In this document: one piece after another, positions 42,205 through 48,828 of the stretch
How positions within the stretch are numbered: position 1 is the first letter of the stretch
Layout: each line of letters begins with the position of its first letter
Notes under the pieces: generated by a model
Database searches by the model: none
Told to the model about the DNA's origin: nothing
The model's input: the letters and a program-made list of their open reading frames with translations, nothing else
NCBI GenBank assembly: GCA_001516055.1
Contig: LOEZ01000038.1
Location: 1 to 49,870 of the forward strand
Source: Gracilibacter sp. BRH_c7a
Lineage (GTDB): Bacteria > Bacillota > Desulfitobacteriia > Desulfitobacteriales > Syntrophobotulaceae
Length of the DNA: 49,870 bases
Direction of reading: 5' to 3'
Position numbers and translations under genes: made by a program

Positions 42205-42429
42205 ATGAAAAACAATCTATTAGAATTAATTAATGAAATATTGGCTAATTCAGATAGGGAACCGATACGTACATTAGATGAAGAAGTATCCTTAAGACAT
42301 GATATTGGGTTTGACTCCATAGATTTAGCGGTTTTTACAGTCAACATTGAAAACATATTTGAAGTCGATATCTTTGAGACAGGCAATATAGATACTATTA
42401 AGGATGTATTAGAAAGGCTAAACAAATGA
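42205..42429 (+). CDS. Acyl carrier protein, second of the downstream set
   Basis: A 74-residue ACP with Ser38 in RHDIGFDSIDLAVFTVNIEN. ATG 42205 has GTGGAGG upstream; a GTG at 42193 in the same frame is part of that site. It ends at 42429, overlapping the AMP-ligase start by four bases (ATGA), which suggests the ligase loads this carrier. A start segment MKNNLLELINEILANS is helical as expected. Confidence 0.87.
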   Translation: MKNNLLELINEILANSDREPIRTLDEEVSLRHDIGFDSIDLAVFTVNIENIFEVDIFETGNIDTIKDVLERLNK

Positions 42430-43649
42430 AAGTATTTATAATTGATATTTTAAGAGAGTATAACATTTCTTATACTGAATTCATAAATGAAATGAACACC
42501 ACAGATTTAAAGAAATATATTTACTGCAAAGATCCAAAGGATGTATTTCTTCACATAGCAAAATCCATTGCTTTTGGTAAAGAGGTAGTGCTGCTGGATG
42601 GAGACTGGACGATTACTGAGCTTGAATATCAAGGATTAGACCATGATGAAATCAAGAAAGTCTATTCTATAAATACCAAAATCAATGATATAGAAGATTT
42701 ATATAGTAAAATTGATGAAAACAAGAATAATTGGAGTGTTTCTTTATTTACCTCCGGCACGACAGGAAAACCAAAGAAGGTTAAGCATAGTTTTGCAAGT
42801 GCTTCGCGAGCTGTACGGCAAAGCACAAAATATGCAGATAATGTATGGCTGTTTAGTTATAACCCTACCCATTTTGCAGGACTTCAAGTTTTTCTACAAG
42901 CTTTTTTGAATAGAAACACAGTAGTTATCGGTAATGATCCAAGCAAGTATAATATAGATCTCCTGCTAAAAAATTATAATATAACACATGTTTCTGCTAC
43001 ACCAACATTTTATAGATTTATTTTGCCTACTCTTAATAGTGAATATAATTCTATAAAAAACATCACTTTAGGTGGTGAAAAAATGGATGAAAATCTTAAG
43101 TCATTATTATCAAAGAAGTTTCCTTCTGCGAAGGTGACTAATGTATACGCATCTACTGAAGCAGGAAACCTGTTCGCCTCAGATGGCGTGTACTTTCATA
43201 TAGAAGATTATATGGCTGATATGATAAAAATTGAAGATGGTGAATTACTTATTCATCGTAAAATTATGGGAGAATTCAACTTTGATGATAATAAACAGTG
43301 GTATAAAACAGGGGATATTGTAGAGTATTTAGATGGGAAAATAAGATTTCTTCAAAGAGAAAGTGACTTTATTAATGTTGGCGGATACATAGTTAATCCT
43401 ATAGAAGTCGAGGAAGAGATATTAAAGATAGAAAATATAATGGATGTTCTCGTTTATGGTATGGATAACAAGATATTAGGCAAAATCTTAGCTGCAGATG
43501 TTGTGGTAGATTCCAAGGAAGAGAATATAAATAAGAAGATATTTATCTATTTAAATAATAAGCTTCAGAAATGGAAAATACCTAGAATTATCAATATCAA
43601 AGAAACGATTAAAAAAACGAATACTGGAAAAAAGGTGAGAAAAGGATGA
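42426..43649 (+). CDS. AMP-dependent acyl/aryl-acid ligase (ANL family, short form)
   Basis: A 407-residue adenylate-forming enzyme with P-loop-like SLFTSGTTGKPKKVKHSF, ATPTFYRF, VYASTEAGNL, the hinge YKTGDI, FINVGGYIVNPIEVEE and Lys in KKTNTGKKV near the end. It activates a carboxylic acid as AMP ester and passes it to a thiol of CoA or ACP. It is about 100 residues shorter than usual because the N-terminal lobe is reduced. Overlap with the ACP gene and with the reductase that follows (ATGA) marks a tightly coupled operon. The acid substrate is unknown. Confidence 0.82.
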   Translation: MKVFIIDILREYNISYTEFINEMNTTDLKKYIYCKDPKDVFLHIAKSIAFGKEVVLLDGDWTITELEYQGLDHDEIKKVYSINTKINDIEDLYSKIDENKNNWSVSLFTSGTTGKPKKVKHSFASASRAVRQSTKYADNVWLFSYNPTHFAGLQVFLQAFLNRNTVVIGNDPSKYNIDLLLKNYNITHVSATPTFYRFILPTLNSEYNSIKNITLGGEKMDENLKSLLSKKFPSAKVTNVYASTEAGNLFASDGVYFHIEDYMADMIKIEDGELLIHRKIMGEFNFDDNKQWYKTGDIVEYLDGKIRFLQRESDFINVGGYIVNPIEVEEEILKIENIMDVLVYGMDNKILGKILAADVVVDSKEENINKKIFIYLNNKLQKWKIPRIINIKETIKKTNTGKKVRKG

Positions 43650-44362
43650 AAACAGTTTTGGTTACTGGAACATCTGGAGATTTAGGGTACGCTATTGCCA
43701 AGACCTTGCTTGCAAAATCATACAGGGTTATAGGACTCAGCAGAAAAGTAAATAGTTATATTTTTGTTTTGGAGTCAAATCCAAATTATTTACACAAAGA
43801 GTTTGACTTAATTCAAACAGACCAGATTAAAGACCTTATATTGGATTTTCAAAAAAGTGGGGAAAAGTTTCACGGGTTAGTTAATAATGCCGCAATTGCA
43901 TATGATGAAATAGTAACTAACGCTAATCTTAACCAACTAAATACCTCTTTTAGTATAAATGTATTTTCACCTATAATGCTGACGAAGTATATTATTAGGA
44001 ATATGCTTTTAAATAAGATTAAAGGTAGTATAGTTCATATTTCTTCTGTATCGGCTCATACAGGATACAAAGGCCTAAGCATGTATGCATCTACAAAAGG
44101 TGCATTGGAAGCATTTTCAAAGAATACAGCAAGAGAATGGGGAGAGATAGGTATACGGTCGAATTGTGTAGTTCCAGGCTTCATGGAAACCAAGATGAGC
44201 GGTGCATTAACATCAAATCAAAAGAATAGGATATATAAACGCACTTCCATGAAAAAAGATACAAGCATAGAATCTGTTGCTGAAACAGTAGCCTTTTTAA
44301 TATCTGACAAATCAATTTCAATAACGGGTCAAAATATACATGTGGATAATGGTACAATTTAA
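43646..44362 (+). CDS. Second 3-oxoacyl-ACP reductase (SDR)
   Basis: A 238-residue SDR with TGTSGDLG near the N-terminus (dinucleotide site), NNAAIAYDE, Ser in HISSVSA, Tyr147 and Lys151 (MYASTKGALEAF), and C-terminal ITGQNIHVDNG. FabG-like. It likely reduces the beta-keto product of the KAS III. Overlaps the ligase stop by four bases, and its own stop shares a base with the next start. It differs clearly from the 33169 copy, so the two sets were not made by recent duplication. Confidence 0.83.
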   Translation: MKTVLVTGTSGDLGYAIAKTLLAKSYRVIGLSRKVNSYIFVLESNPNYLHKEFDLIQTDQIKDLILDFQKSGEKFHGLVNNAAIAYDEIVTNANLNQLNTSFSINVFSPIMLTKYIIRNMLLNKIKGSIVHISSVSAHTGYKGLSMYASTKGALEAFSKNTAREWGEIGIRSNCVVPGFMETKMSGALTSNQKNRIYKRTSMKKDTSIESVAETVAFLISDKSISITGQNIHVDNGTI

Positions 44363-44874
44363 TGATAAAACTGTACCTTGCAGAGATAGACAATGCAAAA
44401 TCTTATTCAAAGAGCTTTGCCAAAAATATTTTAGGGGAAAGCTTGAATGTGGATGAAAAGAGCCTCGTGGTACAAGAGAATGCATTTGGCAAGCCTCATC
44501 TAAGAGATTATACGGATGTACACTATAATATATCTCACACAAAAGGTGCTATAGTTTGCGCTGTGACTGATAAACCGGTTGGAGTTGACATTGAGAGAAT
44601 AAGAAAAGTTAACGAGCGTATTGTAGAGCGTTATTTTACGCGAAATGAGCAAAATTATATTTTTTCTAGGATAGAGAACCAAGATGAAAGATTCACAGAA
44701 ATATGGACTAAGAAAGAAGCTTATGTTAAATGGCGGGGCAAGGGCATGACAATTCCTTTTGGTTCGTTTGATGTGCTTCAAAAAGCAATACATTCTTTTT
44801 CGTATGGAATATATTACATTTCGATATATAAAAAAAATGGTGCAGTTGATGTCTGCACCAAGATTGTTCAATAA
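44362..44874 (+). CDS. Sfp-type 4'-phosphopantetheinyl transferase
   Basis: A 170-residue enzyme with YNISHTKGAIVCAV, VGVDIERIRKV and WTKKEAYVKWRGKGM, all three Sfp motifs intact. It starts in the TAATG overlap with the reductase gene and is the last gene of the series. It would activate the two carriers at 40862 and 42205, perhaps also the one at 39809. Shorter than Sfp itself (about 220), as in compact two-domain forms. Confidence 0.85.
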   Translation: MIKLYLAEIDNAKSYSKSFAKNILGESLNVDEKSLVVQENAFGKPHLRDYTDVHYNISHTKGAIVCAVTDKPVGVDIERIRKVNERIVERYFTRNEQNYIFSRIENQDERFTEIWTKKEAYVKWRGKGMTIPFGSFDVLQKAIHSFSYGIYYISIYKKNGAVDVCTKIVQ

Positions 44875-44894
44875 AAATCCATTATACAAATTCA

Positions 44895-45143
44895 CTATTT
44901 CATTTTTTTAACTCCATCGGCAGCTATATTTTGTGAATTCTTGGGAATATAAGATTTACAGCAAGTTTGCATACAAGTGCCAGCTGATTCTGGAGTGATC
45001 TGTGATGACATGTGAGCATCTATTTGTTCTGGCTGGCTAGCTCCAAACTGATCTGTTGCTACCAGGATCTCATTTGCCACGCACTTATTTCCCGGTTGAT
45101 AGTAGTGACAGTCTTCAACAATACAATGAATGTGTTGTTGCAT
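44895..45143 (-). CDS. DUF1540-domain protein
   Basis: An 82-residue protein with the DUF1540 pattern: IHCIVEDCHYYQPGNKCVAN (Cys7, Cys12, Cys21) and a second Cys group, CMQTCC (57, 61, 62). The spacing suggests a small metal-binding or disulfide fold. DUF1540 proteins are common in spore-forming Firmicutes and have no settled function. The gene converges with the cluster. The ATG at 45143 is preceded by GAAAGGA, a fair site. About 430 bases follow up to the YhaM gene, holding the structured repeat copy B. Confidence 0.78.
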   Translation of the reverse strand: MQQHIHCIVEDCHYYQPGNKCVANEILVATDQFGASQPEQIDAHMSSQITPESAGTCMQTCCKSYIPKNSQNIAADGVKKMK

Positions 45144-45299
45144 TTAATTCAATCCTTTCGTAAGATATAGTTTCTCTCTACTATATTTTGTGTTAACAAT
45201 GAATTATCTATGTAATTAAAAATCAAATAGCAATCAAAACATGTTCTGTCAAAAAATTCAAGGAATTAATTTGTTTTTGTAGAATTTCAAAGATATTAG

Positions 45300-45558
45300 G
45301 TGCTGGTACCATTTCACTTGGATTTTATCCGATGGCTAACTACCACTAAGACGCCCACCTCTTGCTCTGCACTGGTATTTCTACGCATTGCAAAAATCAC
45401 AATGCTAGAACTACTGGCGGCTCTGCACTGGTATTTCTACGCATTGCAAAAATCACAATGCTAGAACTACTGGCGTAGGTGGGAGATAAGTGGTACTAAG
45501 CCCCTGGATAACGGTTTCTAATATTCAAAACTCCACCTGAATAAAGAATCCTGTTTAT
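45300..45558 (+). repeat. Structured repeat, copy B (IS200/IS605 right-end or guide-RNA-like)
   Basis: Inverted homologue of 6482-6680. TACCACT pairs with AGTGGTA and CGCCCACCT with AGGTGGG, around an internal loop with AAGAC on one side. The apical part holds two tandem 56-base units (45368-45423 and 45424-45475), each a hairpin with arms ATTTCTACGCATTG and CAATGCTAGAA. The right part ends AAAACTCCACCTGAA then AAGAATCCTGTTTAT, as in copy A. The end lies 16 bases before the YhaM start and almost touches its AGGAGG site. The first half of the 45144-45574 gap (45144-45299) shows nothing else. Confidence 0.55.
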
Positions 45559-45574
45559 AGGAGGTCAAGGACAA

Positions 45575-46510
45575 ATGGCAGTATTAAATTGGAAAAGTGA
45601 CAGTATGGATGAAATAGTAAAAGGCTGTCTTCTGATAAGCGAAGCAAAAAAAGGTACTACTAGAAATGAAAAACCGTTTTTAGGTATGAAATTATCAAAT
45701 GGAACAGATGTTATTGATGCAAAGAAATGGGATTATAATGATGAAGTTCCACTAGTGGGCGATATAATATATATAGAAGGTAAGACGAATGAGTATTTAA
45801 ACAACCGTCAGTTAATTATACATAAGTTTAGAACTGCTTTAGAAAACGAATATAACATTTCAGATTTTTTACCCTCTTTGAGTGTAGAAAAAATAAAAGA
45901 TTTAAAAAATGAGCTTCAAGGTTTTCAAGCTGCTATTGGAGAAAAATATAGAAACTTCATCCAAGAAATTATGAAAAATACTCAAGAAGAATTCTATAAA
46001 GCACCTGCTGCTAAAATGCATCACCATGCCTACATTGGTGGATTATTGGAGCATTCAATTGCTGTATGTAAAAGATCAATAGCATTGGCTGAATTGTCAA
46101 TGGTGACAGTTAATAAAGACCTACTTATTACAGGAAGCGTCTTACATGATGTTGGTAAGATTTATTCATATGAATATACCAGACCACCAATTCAAATGAG
46201 TTCAGAAGGAAAGCTTCTAGACCATATAGTAATTGGATTAAATATGATTAATGATGCTTACAGAAATAATATGCATCTAATCACCAAAGAAGATTATTTG
46301 CATTTACAACATATGATAGCCTCTCATCATGGAAAACTCGAATGGGGTTCACCAATAGTTCCTAAAACTATTGAAGCTGAGATACTACATACAGCAGATA
46401 ATTTGGATGCAGTAGACTTTAAATATAATACGGCTATGCAGGATAAATCGGAAGACCAGGAATGGTCTGAATGGATAAGAGGACTTGGCAAGGAAGTGTG
46501 GGTAAAATAG
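45575..46510 (+). CDS. yhaM: 3'-5' exoribonuclease YhaM-family protein (OB fold + HD domain)
   Basis: A 311-residue YhaM-type enzyme. Residues 12-88 form an OB fold (GCLLISEAKKGTTRNEKPFL), then an HD phosphohydrolase domain with HHHAYIGGLLEHS (His149-151, His160), His191-Asp192 in LHDVGKIYSY, ASHHGKLEWG and LHTADNLDAVD. YhaM cleaves RNA and single-stranded DNA 3' to 5' with Mn. About the usual length (314). The ATG follows AGGAGGTCAAGG. It has no operon partner here. The only oddity is the structured repeat that ends just before its ribosome site. Confidence 0.9.
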   Translation: MAVLNWKSDSMDEIVKGCLLISEAKKGTTRNEKPFLGMKLSNGTDVIDAKKWDYNDEVPLVGDIIYIEGKTNEYLNNRQLIIHKFRTALENEYNISDFLPSLSVEKIKDLKNELQGFQAAIGEKYRNFIQEIMKNTQEEFYKAPAAKMHHHAYIGGLLEHSIAVCKRSIALAELSMVTVNKDLLITGSVLHDVGKIYSYEYTRPPIQMSSEGKLLDHIVIGLNMINDAYRNNMHLITKEDYLHLQHMIASHHGKLEWGSPIVPKTIEAEILHTADNLDAVDFKYNTAMQDKSEDQEWSEWIRGLGKEVWVK

Positions 46511-46701
46511 ACACTATTTTTCATAGAAAACTATTTAATTATGGTTAGATATGTCTCAGATTTAATATTTGTAAAGTATTTTATGAAATTATTGTGAATT
46601 TTTGTAAATAAATGAATATCTAAGCAGGATTTTGAGTTTTATTACATAATATATCTTACACAGTTCAATTTTTTTTATATATTCAGAGGAGATTTTCAAT
46701 T

Positions 46702-47916
46702 ATGGAAGAAACCAGGCAAGCAAACTCAACAAAACTCGAAATTTTTACCTTTGGGCGTTTTTTGGTGAAACGTGGAGATAAGGCATTATCAGAAGATGCC
46801 AATCGATCTTACAAATTATGGGAGCTCTTTAAATACCTTGTAACAAATAGAGGCAAATGTATTCTTCCAGAGGTAATCTTCGAAAACCTATGGCCCGATA
46901 AAGATTATAATGATTCTAAACGTGCGTTACGTACATTAGTTTATCGCCTTAGGCTATTGCTTGATAAAGATTCAACTTCAAATAATAACTGTATTATGTT
47001 TTCACATGGTGGCTATATATGGAGACCAGATTCAGAAGCCTGGTTAGATTTGGATGAGATTGAGGATCTATATAAGAAAGCACAAGAAGTTAGGGACTCA
47101 AATCCAACTGAAGCTATGAAGGTATACAAAGAGGCTATCACTCTATATAAGGGTGACTTCCTCCCTGAAAGTTCTTATAGCGAATGGGTAATACCCACAA
47201 GGAATCATTTTCAACATCTTTATATAAAATGTGTTAATGAGCTATTAGAGTTACTTGAGGAGCAATCATTGTATTCAGAAATTGTGGATATATGTGAGAG
47301 TGTTTTCATAGTAGAACCATATGAAGAAGATTTTCATCTTTATTATATGGAAGCTCTTGTTAAAGAAAAAAAGGTAAAACAGGCCAGAAGTCACTATGAG
47401 TATATAACTGCTGCTTTGTATAGGGAATTAGGTGTAAAGCCTTCACCTGAAATGCGTGAAATATATCGTGTTATGCATTCTAATGGTGATAATGTAGAAT
47501 ATGACCTGACTTCTATTCAAGAAAGCCTAGGGGAAAAGAAAGAAGACCAAAAAGCTTTTATATGCGACGCTGATGTATTTAGATACATATATAAGTTGGA
47601 AAGAAGAAGACTGGAAAGAAGTGGACAGAGTGTTTTCCTAGCATTATTAACAATAGGGAACTCAGATTACGGAGTACCTCCAAAACCAGTTTTAAAGGAT
47701 GCCACAGAAAAATTACTACATGTTTTGCAGGAAACCCTACGTAAGGGCGATACCATCACGCAATGGAATGATGCACAGATACTATTAATGCTCCCAGGGT
47801 TAACCTTGGAGCAGGGGGATAGTGTTCTAGCTAGAATACAGAAAAACTTTAAGAAATATTATAACCTAGGAGAGATTGTAATTAGAAGTAAGATTGAACC
47901 TGTTATACCACTATAA
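46702..47916 (+). CDS. BTAD/SARP-like transcriptional regulator with a GGDEF-like degenerate tail
   Basis: A 404-residue regulator: OmpR-type winged helix at about 12-100 (FTFGRFLVKRGDKAL, RALRTLVYRLRLLL), bacterial transcriptional activator (TPR) domain at 110-255 (EAMKVYKEAITLYKGDFLPE, ELGVKPSPEM), and a C-terminal part (275-404) whose sequence VFRYIYKLERRRLERSGQS and LRKGDTITQWNDAQILLMLP follows the frame of a GGDEF cyclase fold without its catalytic GG(D/E)EF. It may sense something through that tail. It lies upstream of two small paralogues and a SpaA-type surface protein, which could be its targets. AGAGGAG precedes the ATG. Confidence 0.8.
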   Translation: MEETRQANSTKLEIFTFGRFLVKRGDKALSEDANRSYKLWELFKYLVTNRGKCILPEVIFENLWPDKDYNDSKRALRTLVYRLRLLLDKDSTSNNNCIMFSHGGYIWRPDSEAWLDLDEIEDLYKKAQEVRDSNPTEAMKVYKEAITLYKGDFLPESSYSEWVIPTRNHFQHLYIKCVNELLELLEEQSLYSEIVDICESVFIVEPYEEDFHLYYMEALVKEKKVKQARSHYEYITAALYRELGVKPSPEMREIYRVMHSNGDNVEYDLTSIQESLGEKKEDQKAFICDADVFRYIYKLERRRLERSGQSVFLALLTIGNSDYGVPPKPVLKDATEKLLHVLQETLRKGDTITQWNDAQILLMLPGLTLEQGDSVLARIQKNFKKYYNLGEIVIRSKIEPVIPL

Positions 47917-47931
47917 TCCTATATTACTATA

Positions 47932-47968
47932 AGCCGTTGAGATTGTAAAACGGTTTTAATTTTGCCAT
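47932..47968 (+). terminator. Weak terminator after the BTAD gene
   Basis: GCCGTT and AACGGT pair across an intervening loop, and TTTTAATTTTG follows. The stem is short, so read-through into the small genes is possible. Confidence 0.45.
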
Positions 47969-48122
47969 AAACTTACTAATATTTACATAAATGGATATAA
48001 TTGCTGTAGATGTGCCTCATATATAACTGCAATGTAATTCAAATGTGACAGCCGTGTGACTAGACTGTTACTTTCCTATGATATGCTTGTCCCAACAGGA
48101 AGGCTTAAAGGAGACTTATATA

Positions 48123-48347
48123 ATGCTTCCACAGAAGATACATAAGCTTGAACAAAAATCATCAGATTTTATCATCCGGGTGGTTTCTCAGGACAATTCT
48201 TCAATACAAGGCCACTTAGAACATATTAAGTCAGGCCAAGTAGCATCCTTTGATAGTTGTATTGAAATGATTCTACAAATACATAGAAAACTTGAAGAAT
48301 TAAAACATCCACAGTCTACAACCACCTTACGCACATGGAAAGATTAA
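48123..48347 (+). CDS. Small protein, first of a paralogous pair
   Basis: About 74 residues starting MLPQKIHKLEQKSSDFIIRV. ATG 48123 follows AAAGGAG; the frame is open from 48078 but lacks a site there. It shares a pattern with the next gene: F-x-x-R-V, a Q-G strand, F-x-S/S at the middle, E-M, and a final R-T-W. I recognise no function. Such pairs occur near BTAD regulators and surface proteins in Clostridia. No signal peptide or membrane helix is visible. Confidence 0.6.
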   Translation: MLPQKIHKLEQKSSDFIIRVVSQDNSSIQGHLEHIKSGQVASFDSCIEMILQIHRKLEELKHPQSTTTLRTWKD

Positions 48348-48378
48348 TGTCAAAATTACTGAAAGAAGGAGGAATACA

Positions 48379-48624
48379 ATGAGACAAGGAAAAGATCAGA
48401 GTTCTCCTCGTCAATCTGGTGGAAGTGCTTTTATGGTAAGAGTCCAATACAGACAAAACAGTAGCTGGCAGGGGACCATTCAATGGTTAGATGAAAAAAA
48501 GACCGTTCATTTTAGAAGCTTGCTAGAAATGACAATGCTAATGAACGAAGCCCTAGAAAAATCAGGGCTTACGGATGAAAGCAAAGAAGTTAGAACATGG
48601 GAAGAGAAGGAGGGAGTTTCGTAG
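48379..48624 (+). CDS. Small protein, second of a paralogous pair
   Basis: An 81-residue protein with a polar start (MRQGKDQSSPRQSGGSAFMV), then the same body as the preceding gene: FMVRVQYRQNSSWQGTIQWL, HFRSLLEMTMLMNEALEKSG, and EVRTWE. The shared beta strands, aligned Glu-Met and terminal Arg-Thr-Trp make common ancestry likely. GAAGGAGG precedes the ATG. Function unknown. Confidence 0.62.
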   Translation: MRQGKDQSSPRQSGGSAFMVRVQYRQNSSWQGTIQWLDEKKTVHFRSLLEMTMLMNEALEKSGLTDESKEVRTWEEKEGVS

Positions 48625-48669
48625 TAACGTAGGTTTTTAGTGCAGTACTGATAAATGGAAGCTATGATA

Positions 48670-48746
48670 TGCTATTAGAAATTTGGGCACCTATTAATAG
48701 CATGGAGCAAGTGGTGCAACCGACCATTGAACTTAATGCTTAATGG
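48670..48746 (+). promoter_or_regulatory. Pseudoknot-like structured leader upstream of the SpaA-type gene
   Basis: TGCTATTA (48670-48677) pairs with TAATAGCA (48695-48702). Its loop contains GCACC (48687-48691), complementary to GGTGC at 48713-48717, which would make an H-type pseudoknot. A further hairpin CCATT/AATGG follows at 48724-48746. The start codon lies about 80 bases downstream. I could not match it to a named riboswitch class. Confidence 0.35.
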
Positions 48747-48828
48747 CTTTCAATATATTCTCGTAAAGTTCTTATGCATTTACAATATATTAAAGCTAAA
48801 TAATTAGTAAAATGGGAGGTATAGTATT

